In this document: piece by piece, positions 1 through 9,725 of the stretch
Position numbering within the stretch: position 1 is the stretch's first letter
Layout of the letters: each line of letters opens with the position of its first letter
The notes under the pieces: model-generated
The model's database searches: none
Told to the model about the DNA's origin: nothing
The model's input: only the letters and a program-made list of their open reading frames with translations
Translations under genes and position numbers: made by a program
Source: JAWLGW01 sp964569055
GTDB lineage: Bacteria; Planctomycetota; J058
Direction: 5' to 3'
Assembly (NCBI GenBank): GCA_964569055.1
Contig: CAZMSZ010000268.1
Span: forward strand, 1-10,582
DNA: 10,582 nt

Positions 1-3000
1 AGGTCCTCGCACGGCGGCGCGTCGTCGTCGGGGTCGGGCTGGCCGCAGCTCCTCACCTCCAGCAGGTACTGCTTGGGCTTGGTGAGGGCGAAGCCGACCA
101 TCTCCAGGATCCGTGAGATCGGCGCGCCGATCGTCCCCGTCTTGGGGTCGAACGTCGTCCCGAGCGCGGCGGACGCCTTGTCGACCGGGGAGGCCACCCC
201 GCTGATCGGGCCGAAGCCGGCGCGCCGCAGCGCCGAGTCGATCGGGGCCAGGCTCGAGCCGAACGCGGTCTCGGGGGGGACCGGCACCTGGGACCACAGG
301 TCATACAGCTGCGGCTGGGGCTTGACGCTGAAGGTGGCCAGCGTGGCGTACCCCTTCTGGGTGGTCTCGTCCTCGCCCGGCTTGAGCGCCTCGTTCTGGG
401 GGGTAGTCCCCTGGTGGAGCTGCTCGAAGGGCGGGAACAGCGGGTCCGCGTCGGAGGCGACCTTTTCCCTGACGTCGCGGATCGGCGGGTAGACGAACTT
501 CCAGGCTCCCTTGGCCTTCTTGAGCCCGACCGCCCCTGCCTTGCGCTGGCGCAGGTTCACGAGCGGGTGGTGGCGCAGCAGCGTCTCGAGCGTGGCGGCC
601 TCGGGCGGGAGGAGCGGGAGGGCTTGGCGCGGCACGCGCTGGCGCAGCAGCTCGATCACCTTGGCGGCCCCGACGAGCTTGATGCTGCGCAGCTCCTCGT
701 AGGTGTGGCGACAGAAGGCGGCCCGCTCCATCTGCACCGAGATGTGCGTGGCGTGGAACTTGGGGTCGGGCGGCGCCGGGTCGTTGGGGCTCGACGGCCT
801 GCCCGCGATCACCTGCAGCACCGGCGGCTCGCCCGGCTTGTAGAGCAGCGCGCGCTCGGGGTGCTCCGCGAACGCTAGGTCCCGGACCAGCTCGAACGGG
901 CCACGCTTGGCGGATACCAGCTTGCTCATGCCCTTGGCGAGGTCCATCTCCGTCTCGCGCGTGCCGGCCTTCGGGCCGGAGGGCGGCGGCGCCTGGTTGG
1001 GGTCGATCGGCGCGTTGGGGTCGGGCGGCGGCTCGGCCGGGGTCGGCTCGAGCACCGGGTCGGGCGCGAGCTCGCCGTGGAACTCGACCAGCAGCACCTT
1101 CTCGAGGTTGCAGGGGGCCGCGAACGCGTCGACCCAGTCCTCCCACTTCACCTCGCCCGTGGTCTCGTCCTTGGCGTACGGGCAGGGCTCCTGCGGGGTC
1201 GTCTGGAGGACCCACACCTGGAGGGTGCTCTTCCCCTCGGGCCTCTTGGCGTCTTCGTTGGCGGGGCGCCAGCCGCGCGGGGTGCAGATCTTGATCGGCA
1301 CCTTCTGCTGCGGCTTCCCGCCGCCGCCATCCTTCACCCCGCGCGCGAACGTGACGGTGACCTCGGCCACGGGGAGCTCGTCCTTGCGCGTGCTCTCGAG
1401 CTTGACCGGTCCGAGCTTCTCGTCCTTGGGGCGCTTGAGGGTGGCGAGGTAGACCTTGCCCCCGAACGCGGGGCTGGTGAGCTGGACCTGTACGTCCTGC
1501 GCGGGGACCTCCTCGCAGGTGATCCGCAGGGTGGCGGTCTCGTTGGTGCGGTAGACCACCTCCGAGCTCCCGTCGCCGCGCGCGACCCCCGGCCCCGGGG
1601 TGATCGGGTCGTCGTGGAAGCGGACGAAGGGCGAGCGGCGGACCGTGAACGCGACCTCGCTGGTGCCGGCCGCCAGGCGGTCCGTGGAGGCGATCACGAT
1701 CTTCTGCGGCGTGTCCGCCAGCGTCTCGTCGGGCTTGATCTTGACGGGGACGGTCGCGGTGGTCGCGCCGGCCGTGAAGTGGGCGACCACCTCCCCCTCG
1801 CCGGCGAACGCCTCGCTCTTGAGGACGACCGCGGCCCCCCAGCCCTGCTCCTGGCGCTCCTTCGCGTCCTCGAGCTTCTCCTCGGCCGTCTTGATCCGCG
1901 TGCGGAGCTCGGCCTCCTGCTCCTCGCGCTCCGCGAGGTCCTCGGGGAGCTCGATGCCGTCGGGCTTCTCGTCGTCAGGCTCCTGCTGCTCGAGGGCGCG
2001 GAGCTCGCGCTGCGCCTCGGCGATCGCCTCGCGGAGCTCCTCGAGCGCGACGGGGTCGACCGGCTTGGGCCCCGGCGCCGGGTGGCTCAGCCGCAGCACC
2101 ACGGAGGTCTCCTCGCCCACCCGCGCCTCGGGCTCGGGATGCAGGACGCGCGGCGCGAACTCGACCTTGGGCGTGCGGACCACGATCTCGAAGCTGGAGT
2201 ACTGCCCGCGGGTGCAGGCCCGCTGGGGCGCGAGGGTCACGACCTGCGGCGCCTCGGCCTCGCGGGTCAGCTGCACCGTCACCGCGCGGAAGCACTCGCC
2301 CTGCGCGAACTCCACCGCCTCGTCGGCGAACGGCCCCTTGACCGTGACGGCGGCCCCGCCCTCGGGCGCGGGCGGGTGGAGCATGAGCGAGAGCGTGACG
2401 TGGTCGCCCTTCACGAACGGCCCGGTGGGCGCGATGCACGCCCGAGGCGGGAACCACACGCTGCGCTCGGCGAACACCTCGATCGCGCGCTGCGCGCGCC
2501 ACCCGGCCGCGCACCCCTCCACCGCCTCGACGCGCAGGTACTGGTTGAGGCTCTTGGGCTTGACCGCGAGCTCGACCTCCACCTCGGCGTGGTTGCTGCC
2601 CGCCGCGAAGTCGAGCGCGTAGGCGCGGTCGAGCACGTCCCCCACGAGGTTGGCCTTGGCGCCGCCCTCGGACGCGGGCTCGCTCAAGAACGCCATCACC
2701 TTGAGCTTGTCGTGGTGCGCGTAGGGCCCGGGCGGGCTGATCCACTCGTCCGCCTCGGGATGGCGGAACATGAACCCGAAGGCCCCGGCGAGGTCGTCCT
2801 CGTCCTCGTCCTCGGGCAAGGCGTCGATTCGCTCGAGCTCCTCGTCCTGGCGCGGCAGGAACACGGCGGGCACGTCCTCGAACGTCACGTACAGCACGTG
2901 GACGCCGTCGGTCCCCGCGCGGGGGAGGCCCTCCACGGTCAGCGGCACGCGCTTGCGCGCCAGCTTGTTGGCGAAGGTCACCTGGTGCTCGAACCGGACC

Positions 3001-4545
3001 GCGCCCTCGGCTACGGGGACGTCGATCGTCTGCTTGGCGGGCTCGGGGTCGAACCCCTCGCAGGTCAGGCGGACCTGCGCGTCGGCCCGCGCCGGCGCGT
3101 CGAGCTGGAGCGACAGCGTGACCTGGTCCATGTGCCCGAGCACCGCCGTCACGGGCTTGCCGAACTTCTTCTCGAACCAGGCCCCGATGTCCTTGCGACG
3201 GGAGCTGGGGGCCGGCGGGTCCTTGAACGGGGCCTTGGAGTCGAACGAGACCCGCGGGAGCAGGACCTCGAAGTGGAGGTCGCAGGCCCTGTTCAGCTTC
3301 TTGAGCCGCTTGGTGACGTCGGAGCCCACCTTCTGGCCGGGGCTGGTGTCGACGCCCGACCCGTCCCACAGCGCGAGGCGGGTCTGGAACGCGTCCTCCG
3401 TCTCCCACTGGTGCCGAGTCGGGCGCAGCTTCTTGCGCTGCTGCTCCCAGGCCTCGAGGTCGCGCTGCCACTGGGTCACGCGGGCGTCGTAGTCGTCTTG
3501 GGTCTCGCTGTCGTGGCCCGTCTCCTGGTAGACCGGCTTGGCGGGCTTCCCCTTGGCGTTCGTCTTCTTGCTCAGGCTGAGGAACGCCTCGACCTCGCCG
3601 TCCAGCGCCTTGGCGACGTAACACAGCTCGGTGCTGAGGGCCTCGAGGTGGATCACGTCGTGCCCGAGCTCGAGCTCGGCGTCCGTGACCTGCGCCTTCG
3701 AGGTGCCCTGCTCGGGCGCGAGCGTGCTCTGGGCCCCGCTCTCGATCAGCGCCAGCTCCTCCTGGCGCAGCCGGGTCGCCTTGATCTTGGTGGCGTGACG
3801 CAGCGCGACCTTGACCCGCCCCGACATGGCGCCGCGCGGGATCGTGAACGGGATCCCGTAGCTCCCCTCGTGGTCGAAGAGCAGGCTGTGGGCCACGCAG
3901 TGGATCGGCTCGAGGGCGAACGCGTTGAGCACCGCCTCGAGCTCGACCTCGTCGCCGAGGTAGAACGCGTTCTTCTTGCGCTTGCGAACGGTGGGCTCCC
4001 ACTCGATCGTGCGGTGGGCGCGGAGCTGCACGCCGCGCTCGTGTCCCGGCGCCGGCGCTCCCCAGGCCACGAACTTGCACGCGGCGTGCGTCAGCTCGGG
4101 TCGCTTCGGGTCGGCCTTCCAGGCGCCGCGCCGCTCGTCGTAGGCCTCCTCCGACTCGCCCGTTTGGCGCGGCTTCGTGCGCGCCTGGTACGCGGTCAGC
4201 GTCTCGCCGGTCTTTTGCGCCGGGGTCGGCCGCTGCGCCGGGACCGCGCTGATCGTGACCGGGACCAGCGGGAAGTGCGCGCGCTTCTCCTGGGGCAGCC
4301 CGCCGGCGAGCTTGTTGATCAACGCGAGCAGCGCGGGCGGCTTGGGGCCCTGGATCTGCAGGTAGAGGTCGTCGGGCGGGTCGAGGATGACGTCGACCGG
4401 CTCCGAGACGACGGCGTTGCGCTTCCAGCGGACCTCGATCGACTTGGGCGTCTTCTGCGGCTTGCCCTTGCCCTTGCCCCCCCGCGTGGGGCCGGCGCCG
4501 AAGGCGTAGCTGCTGACCTTGGCGCACACGCCCTCGAACATGGGG
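1..4545 (-). CDS. Giant multi-Ig-like repeat protein, fragment open at both ends (downstream of assembly gap)
   Basis: This minus-strand frame reads without a stop from the gap edge to the left edge of the window: 1513 codons from an ATG at 4539-4541, plus one codon before it. Codons end almost always in C or G. Residues here count from that ATG, which may be internal because only four bases precede it. Ig-like beta-sandwich units recur. In each, an alternating-hydrophobic strand ends in a V-x-F or similar pattern (VSF 431-433, VWF 695-697, VEF 793-795, VRF 973-975) and is followed by G-D/E-x-V-x-L-x-V-x-L (196-205, 710-722, 809-818). Charged helical stretches are inserted at about 340-395 and 830-900. 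An acidic run (DEDEDD) sits at 578-583. After the last unit (about 1090) comes a Pro-rich linker (1163-1190) and then at least 320 non-repeat residues. I see no signal peptide, membrane segment or catalytic motif. The role is unknown. It may be the C-terminal part of the gene across the gap. Confidence 0.85.
3..971 (-). other. Non-repeat C-terminal region of the giant protein (unrecognised)
   Basis: After the Pro-rich linker the left fragment continues for at least 323 residues without the Ig-like pattern. The part at about 1198-1365 looks mixed helical, with a K/R-rich stretch (LRQRKAGAVGLKKAKGAWKF). The part at about 1410-1500 is rich in Gly, Pro and Ser with two likely helices. It runs off the window still open. 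No catalytic motif, nuclease signature or membrane segment is visible. In modular secreted proteins this position often carries the variable or active domain, which is inference here. Confidence 0.5.
1008..1033 (-). repeat. Pro-rich linker repeat, copy 1
   Basis: These 26 bases are identical to 5144-5169. On the coding (minus) strand they encode the core of a PPPDPNAP linker between the last Ig-like unit and the C-terminal region of the left fragment. Confidence 0.85.
1848..2054 (-). other. Predicted helical hairpin or coiled coil inserted in an Ig-like unit
   Basis: Residues about 830-898 of the left fragment are nearly free of beta-type alternation and dense in Glu, Arg, Leu and Ala (for example LEELREAIAEAQRELRALEQ). 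Two helices are joined by a Pro/Asp/Gly loop. They interrupt an Ig-like unit between its V-V-L-R-L strand and the following W-G-A-A-V-V-L strand, so the unit probably folds with a helical arm sticking out. Confidence 0.6.
3366..4205 (-). repeat. Four copies of a short E-[ST]-x-x-[AD]-[YF]-[DQ]-x-R peptide motif
   Basis: Within the left fragment the minus strand encodes ETLTAYQAR (4179-4205), ESEEAYDERRGAW (4119-4157), ETQDDYDARVTQW (3468-3506) and ETEDAFQTRLALW (3366-3404). The last three also share a Trp four residues after the Arg. They lie in charged, probably helical stretches between Ig-like units. The DNA copies are diverged, so the repetition is at protein level. Confidence 0.7.
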
Positions 4546-4645
4546 NNNNNNNNNNNNNNNNNNNNNNNNNNNNNNNNNNNNNNNNNNNNNNNNNNNNNNN
4601 NNNNNNNNNNNNNNNNNNNNNNNNNNNNNNNNNNNNNNNNNNNNN
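4546..4645. other. Assembly gap (100 N)
   Basis: Exactly 100 N bases, the usual placeholder for a scaffold join of unknown length. Both flanks are open minus-strand coding sequence but in different frames: right-side codons start at positions equal to 1 modulo 3, left-side codons at 2 modulo 3. If the two flanks belong to one gene, the true missing length must equal 2 modulo 3. Confidence 0.98.
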
Positions 4646-7600
4646 CTGCCCGTCCTCGGTCAGCTCGAACGTCCGGCCGACGTGCGCCACCAGGGCGTCG
4701 AGCTCGGCGACCGCCTTGGCCTCGGGTTGGAGCAGCCAGCCCTTGGCGCCGTCCTTCTCGATCCCCTTGAGCACGTCGCCCGCGCCGACGGCCACGTTCC
4801 CGCGCGTGAGCGTGCCCGCGTCCGCGGCGACGTACAGCTTGCCCTTCTCGGGCTCCATGCCGTTCAGCTCGGCGACGGTGTAGACCTCCGTCCCGCCGTT
4901 GCGCTGCAGGCGCAGCGTGACCATGTCGCCGCGCGAGAACGGGAGGTAGTTGAGCACCGCCCCCTTCATCTCGTCGGTCCAGGGCTCGAAGCCGTCCTGC
5001 TTGCTGCCCGCGGGGTCGGGATACCAGGTCGCCGGCTTGATCCACCAGCCGAGCTCGTCGGTCGGGAACGAGAGCGAGCTGCCGGCGACGGCCACCGAGA
5101 ACGTGGTCCGCGGGCCGGTCGGCTCGGGCGCCGTCGTGGTCGGCGGCGCGTTGGGGTCGGGCGGCGGCTGCGTGGTCGGCGTCGTGGGGGGCAAGGGCAA
5201 GACGACCCCGCGCGGGCCGTCCCACTGGTTCTTCTCGACGAACAGCTCGAGGTGGTTCCAGGCCGGGATCTTGCGCCGCCGCTTCTCCTCCTTGGCCCGC
5301 AGCGCGGGGTCGGTCGGGAGGGGTGGGAGGCGCGGCGCGGTGGGCGTGGTCTTCTTGTTGAAGATGACCCGGACCTCGTGCAGGTAGCTGCCGTCCTGGC
5401 GCTTGCCGGCGTCGTACTCGGCGCGGCTCACCTCGACCACGTTGTCGCTGGTCCCCTCGACCGTGACGAGCCCCGCGGGGTTGCAGCCCAGCTTGAACGC
5501 CGCGCCCGTCGCCGGGATCGGCCCCGAGATCAGCGCGTACAGCGGCACGGTCGCGCCGACGGTGGCGTGGTAGTCGGCGGCCTTGACCGCGGGAGCGCCC
5601 GGCGGCGGCGGCGTCTGCGACGGGGGGGGCTCGGGCGGCTTGATCAGCGCCGGCTGGTCGGGCGCGAACGTCAGCTCGGGCAGCGGGAGCACGCGCAGGC
5701 GCAGCTCCTGGCTCCCGTCCGCGACCGGGACGTAGGGGCTGGCGCCGCTCTCGACCAGGGTCAGGGTCCAGTCGAGCTGCGCGGGGGGCGAGACCTGCAC
5801 GGTGAGCTCGACGTCGTGCTCGAGGTCCTGCCCGCCCAGCACCGCGTCCTCGACCCCCGGGACGGGCGCGGTCCCGGCGGGCTTCTTGGGCGCGCCGGGC
5901 TTGGGGAGCGGGGGGCGGAACGCGAGGCTCTTGAGCCGCGCGATCGCGCTGGCCCGGTCCAGCACGGGGTCGAGGTCGCTCAGCTTCACGCGCACGCGCA
6001 CGCGGTCGCCGGCCTGCACGCCCTTCGCGGGCGCGACCCAGCGGGGCGGGTCGCCCGGGGCGGCGCCCGGGACCGCGTGGTGCACCCAGGCGCCGTCCTT
6101 GTGCTTGACGAACCCGAGCGTGAGCGCCTTGCCGAACCGCAGGTTGCGGGTGGTGCGCCCGAGCTGGACCTCCCTCCAGGCCTCGTTCTGGGGCAGCCCG
6201 CTGGCCGGCTTGGGTACGGGGTGCGCGAGCGTCAGCACGACGTTGGAGCTGGCGCGCGCGTCGAACGTGGTCGCGACCCGCAGCCGGTGCTCCTGCTCCC
6301 AGCGCTCGCGGGGCGTGACCTGCTCGCCGGGCGCCAGCGTGTCGGCCGTGGCAGGGTCGTAGACCACCTTGACCGGGTTCGCGAAGGCCGGGCAGGTCAG
6401 CTCCGCCTCGAACCGGTAGCTGGGCGGCGCGCCCGCGGTCTCGAGCACGATCGTGACCGGCTCGTTGAACCGGAGCGGCTCGTCCCCGTCCCATTCCACC
6501 TCCTGGCCGCCGCGGGTCCGCAGCACGAAGCCGCGCTCGAGCAGGCCGACCCGGGGCTGCTCGGTGACCTTGATCGCGAGCTTGGGCGCGGGCGGCGGGG
6601 CGGTGGTCCCCGAGCTCGGCGGGGTCGTGGTGGTGCCCTGCGGCGGCGGCGCGAACGTCGCCAGCCCCAGCAGGTTCTCCAGCTGGAGCTGCGCGGCGTA
6701 GTGGTGCGGGGTCGCGGTCGTGACCAGCGTGGCGGGCGGCGCCGGCGGCTGCTTGATCGTGACCGTCACGTCGCGGTAGTCGGCGTGGCTGTCGCGCCAG
6801 CTCGCGATCGTGAACGGCGGCACGTCCACCGCCGCGTCGAGCGCGGGCCCCGTGAGCTGCACCTTGACGCCGCCGGCCGGCGGCCGGACGTCACCGCCCG
6901 TGAGCTGCACGCGCAGCTTGACCTGCTGGCCGACCGCGAACGTGGTCGCGTCGGGCGCGGGCTGCTGGCCGCCGACCTTGCCGGGGCCCGCAGGCTTGGC
7001 GCCGGTCGGGGTCGCGACGGCGTCGTCGTCGGGGGCGACCGCCGGCGAGGCGAACTGGACGTGCGGCTTGGCGCGGGCGGTGAGCTCGAACCGGTCCTGC
7101 TTGGTGCCCACCTTGAAGCCGCCCGAGCCCTTGGGCAGCTCGATGCGCGCGAAGAGCTGACCGGCCGCGACCTTGGCGGGCGGGCCGCCGCCGGTCGGCG
7201 GGCCCCACGTGTCCGACTGCCAGGGCACGTCGACCTGCGTCGCCTGGGCCGGGATCGCGGGGATCGCGATCCGCGCCTCGTGGTAGCCCGCGCCCGGCCC
7301 GCTCGGCTTCCGCTTGTGGGTCGCGATCACGAGCGTGCCGGGGGACTCGGCGTTCGGCGAGGGCTGGACGACCTTCACCCGGAACTTCACGAGCTCGCCG
7401 ATCACGAGGTCGTCGACCTCGTGCTCCTGCCCGCCGTCGTCCACGAACAGGTGCGGGTGGAGGCTCAGGTCGCGCGCGGTGCGGACGTCCACCTCGACCT
7501 TGTCGGGCTTGGGCGTCGTGCCCTGGGGGTAGAACCCCGCGGCCGGGACCAGCTCGAGCTTGGCCTTCCCCTTCGCGGTGACGGTCCCGAACACGACCTC

Positions 7601-9226
7601 GGCCTCGCCGGCCTGCCCGGTCTCGCCCACCCGCACCGGGAACCCGCTCCGACCCTGCGGGTCGTCCGGCACGGCCTCGGCGCCCTGGCCGGTGTCGAAC
7701 AGGGCGCACACCACCCAGCCGACCTTGACCCCGGGGTCGCGTCCCTCGTTCGTCGCCTGCTGGCGGTCCTGGTCGAGCTCCTGGCGCTGGGCCTCGGTGA
7801 GCTCGAGCGGGTACTCGAGCTTGATCGGGACGCGCACCTTGGCGCCGGCGTGGTAGGGCGGCTTGGGGCTCAGCTTCTTCGCGCCGTTGCCCAGCTTGGC
7901 GTGATGGAACGTGGCCTTGTTCGCCTTGTGCACCCACAGGGTGTGGGCGTTGGGCTTGCCGAGCTGGTAGGTGTCGGGCTCGGCCAGCTCGAGCTCGACC
8001 TGCGTCTTCTTGAGGTGCGCGGTGAGGCGATGCGTGGTTCGCCCCTCCTGCGTGCCGGCCTCGATCTCGATCTTCTGCTTCTCGCTCCCCACGACCGTGT
8101 AGCCGACGTGCACCCTCGCCGCCTGCGAGGAGGGCGGGGCCGAAGGGTCCTGGGGGGGCTCGGGCACCGGCGCGTCGGTCCGCACCACGAAGGTCACGTC
8201 CTGGCCGACGGTGAAGTCGCGCGTGTCGGGCTGGACCCAGCCCTCGGAGGGGAAGGAGAGCGTCAGCTTCTGCCCGATCGAGACCGGCACCTCGTGGGCG
8301 GTCGCGTCGACCAGGAAGTCGCCCGAGACCTTCTCGAGCTGGACGTGATCCGTCATGTCCTGGACGTCGGGGCCGACCTCGAGCGTGATCTTGTGGGTGG
8401 CGTTCCCGTTGGCCCGGATCACGTACTCCTTCTTGCCCCCCTTGAGCGACTCGCCGCGCAGGCGCACGCGCAGCTTCTCCTCGGGCGGGTACGTGCACAC
8501 CAGGTTGAGCGGCACCTTGGCCCCGGGCAGCCAGCGCCGCTCGGCGGCCTCCCGGCGCGCGGCCAGGGTGGGCCCGTCGTGCTCCAGGCGGACCTCGGGG
8601 TAGAGGGGCTGCACGCGGATGCTGGTGCGCCCGCCCAGCTCGCCCCCTTCGACCATGGAGAGCGTCAGGTCGACCTCGCGACTCGGCTCGGCGCCCACCA
8701 GCTCGACCGGCACCTTGTAGGGGCGCGGGTCGTCCGGCTTGATCGTGAGGCTGGCCGGGCGCTTGATCGCCGCGCTCTCCACCTTCACCTTGCAGCCGCG
8801 CTCCGAGACGGTGCCGGCCAGGAGCTCGAGCACCACCTCGGTCTTGCCGACCTTGTAGCCGTGCGGCTCGTTGGCCGAGCTCTGCGCCCTGCGCGCCCGG
8901 TCGATCGCCTCGCGCGCGAGCTGCAGCTTGGGCGGGGCGGAGACGTAGGCGCTGACCCGGCTCACGCCCAGGGTGACCCCGGTCCTCACCGGCGGGGTGA
9001 GCTCCACCACGATCTCGGCGCGCCCCTCGGCGATGAGCTTGCTCGAGATCACCTTGTCGTGGGTCAGGAGGAGGTCGTGGTCCTGATCCCACAGGTCGCA
9101 GCGCACCCGCACGGCGACGCCCTTGCGGGACCTGCCGCCCCCCAGCGTGAGCTTGACCGAGACCGTCTCGCCCACGCGGAAGTCGGTCTGCTTGCTGGCG
9201 AGCTTGATCGAGACCTTGTACGCCAC
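4646..9226 (-). CDS. Giant multi-Ig-like repeat protein, N-terminal 1527 residues (runs into gap)
   Basis: I place the start at GTG 9224-9226, preceded by AAGGGGG four bases upstream and beginning V(M)-A-Y-K-V-S-I-K-L. The open frame extends further upstream but overlaps the preceding gene there and reads as Arg/Ser-rich shadow sequence. About ten Ig-like units of 90-200 residues follow one another, starting near residues 3, 124, 210, 319, 408, 588, 720, 885, 1035 and 1183. Each has a strand such as HVQF (722-725) or ELTF (1184-1187), then a G-x-x-V-x-L/V-x-V strand. Pro/Thr-rich linkers lie at 353-368, 859-881, 1197-1212 and 1344-1371. Charged helical insertions lie at about 97-123, 473-495 and 1302-1322. 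The last part (1384-1527) is Trp-rich at first (GWWIKPATW) and less Ig-like. No signal peptide or membrane segment is visible, so export, if any, would be through a specialised machine. The upstream gene ends ten bases before this start, so the two are probably co-translated. Function not recognised. Confidence 0.85.
5144..5169 (-). repeat. Pro-rich linker repeat, copy 2
   Basis: Identical over 26 bases to 1008-1033. It encodes PPPDPNAP in a Pro/Thr-rich linker just before the Trp-rich end module of the right fragment. Confidence 0.85.
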
Positions 9227-9230
9227 CGCG

Positions 9231-9237
9231 CCCCCTT
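9231..9237 (-). promoter_or_regulatory. Ribosome binding site for the giant gene (supports GTG start)
   Basis: On the minus strand AAGGGGG overlaps the last base of the upstream TGA stop and lies four bases before GTG 9224-9226. It supports choosing this GTG over upstream codons of the same frame and suggests translational coupling. Confidence 0.5.
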
Positions 9238-9590
9238 CAGCCCGTCCAGCCGGCCCGCCGCAGCTGCTCGCGCTGCGCGCGCGCCTCGAGGGCGGCCAGC
9301 TTGACCTCGCCCGGTCGGTCCCACGCCAGGATCGCCGCCGCCCAGGGGAGGGCGTCGAGCTCGTCGCCGAGGAGCAAGCGCAGCTCGGCGAACCGCCCCT
9401 GCTCGACCGGCTCGGCGAACCCGAGCGCCTCGGCCCGGTCGAGCGCCGCCTCGATCCGGGCGCACACCGCGTCGATGCCGGCGGCCGCGACCTCGTCCGC
9501 GTGCCCGCGCAGCATTCCCGCGAGGACGACCTCGCGCTCGAAGGCACGCCACTGGGCGGCCCGGATCGTCAGGTGGACGCTCTTGCCCAA
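9237..9590 (-). CDS. Small helical protein, resembling orphan proteins of T6SS/contractile-injection clusters
   Basis: A 117-residue protein and the first gene of the minus-strand unit. The TTG start at 9588-9590 is chosen because AGGAGG lies eight bases upstream; the frame is open further up to an ATG at 9704 without comparable support. The protein looks all-helical and soluble. Near the N-terminus it reads LTIRAAQWRAF (residues 7-17) and near residues 81-88 LPWAAAIL, with acidic, Ala/Leu-rich helices between. I recall this layout (an I/L-R-x-x-Q-x-x-A-F start and a late L-P-W-A-A-x-I-L) from short unannotated proteins beside VgrG, PAAR or effector genes in type VI secretion clusters. That is from memory and inference, and no Pfam name is claimed. 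Its position ten bases ahead of a giant signal-less repeat protein fits an adaptor or chaperone for it. It could also be an unrelated small protein. Confidence 0.8.
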   Translation of the reverse strand: MGKSVHLTIRAAQWRAFEREVVLAGMLRGHADEVAAAGIDAVCARIEAALDRAEALGFAEPVEQGRFAELRLLLGDELDALPWAAAILAWDRPGEVKLAALEARAQREQLRRAGWTG

Positions 9591-9593
9591 GAC

Positions 9594-9605
9594 TCCCCCC
9601 TCCTC
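9594..9605 (-). promoter_or_regulatory. Strong Shine-Dalgarno site deciding a TTG start
   Basis: The minus strand reads GAGGAGGGGGGA, containing a perfect AGGAGG (9599-9604) eight bases before TTG 9588-9590. No ATG or GTG lies at suitable spacing, so initiation at TTG is the best reading. Confidence 0.7.
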
Positions 9606-9716
9606 GACGTTACCCGGCGCGCCAGGCGACGCAATGGCGACTCGGTCCAGCCGAGGGGAGCCGGTTCGACGGTTCGGCCGGCATTTGCTACCACGGGTGG
9701 GCACGTCCGCAAGGTC

Positions 9717-9725
9717 AGGGGAGGA
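9717..9725 (+). promoter_or_regulatory. Ribosome binding site of the lipoprotein gene
   Basis: AGGGGAGGA lies three bases before ATG 9729-9731; its GGAGG core leaves a four-base spacer. It fixes this ATG as the start within a frame that is open far upstream. Confidence 0.65.

Noticed and set aside
1975..4527. Minus-strand open frame of 850 codons, rich in Arg, Ala, Pro and Gly
   Set aside because: Same strand but wrong frame relative to the 1-4545 reading, which has ordered Ig-like repeats and the expected codon bias.
1077..4883. Long plus-strand open frame of more than 1200 codons, crossing the gap
   Set aside because: It is the antisense of the minus-strand gene; its product is a monotonous mix of Leu, Gly, Arg, Asp and Val without domains, and it reads through the N run. 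High GC at third positions removes stops on the opposite strand.
6891..9092. Minus-strand open frame of 733 codons
   Set aside because: Out-of-frame shadow of the giant gene; Arg/Gly/Ala-rich product without structure.
4682..9304. Plus-strand open frame of 1540 codons
   Set aside because: Antisense shadow of the Ig-repeat gene, same low-complexity composition, no ribosome binding site and no recognisable fold.
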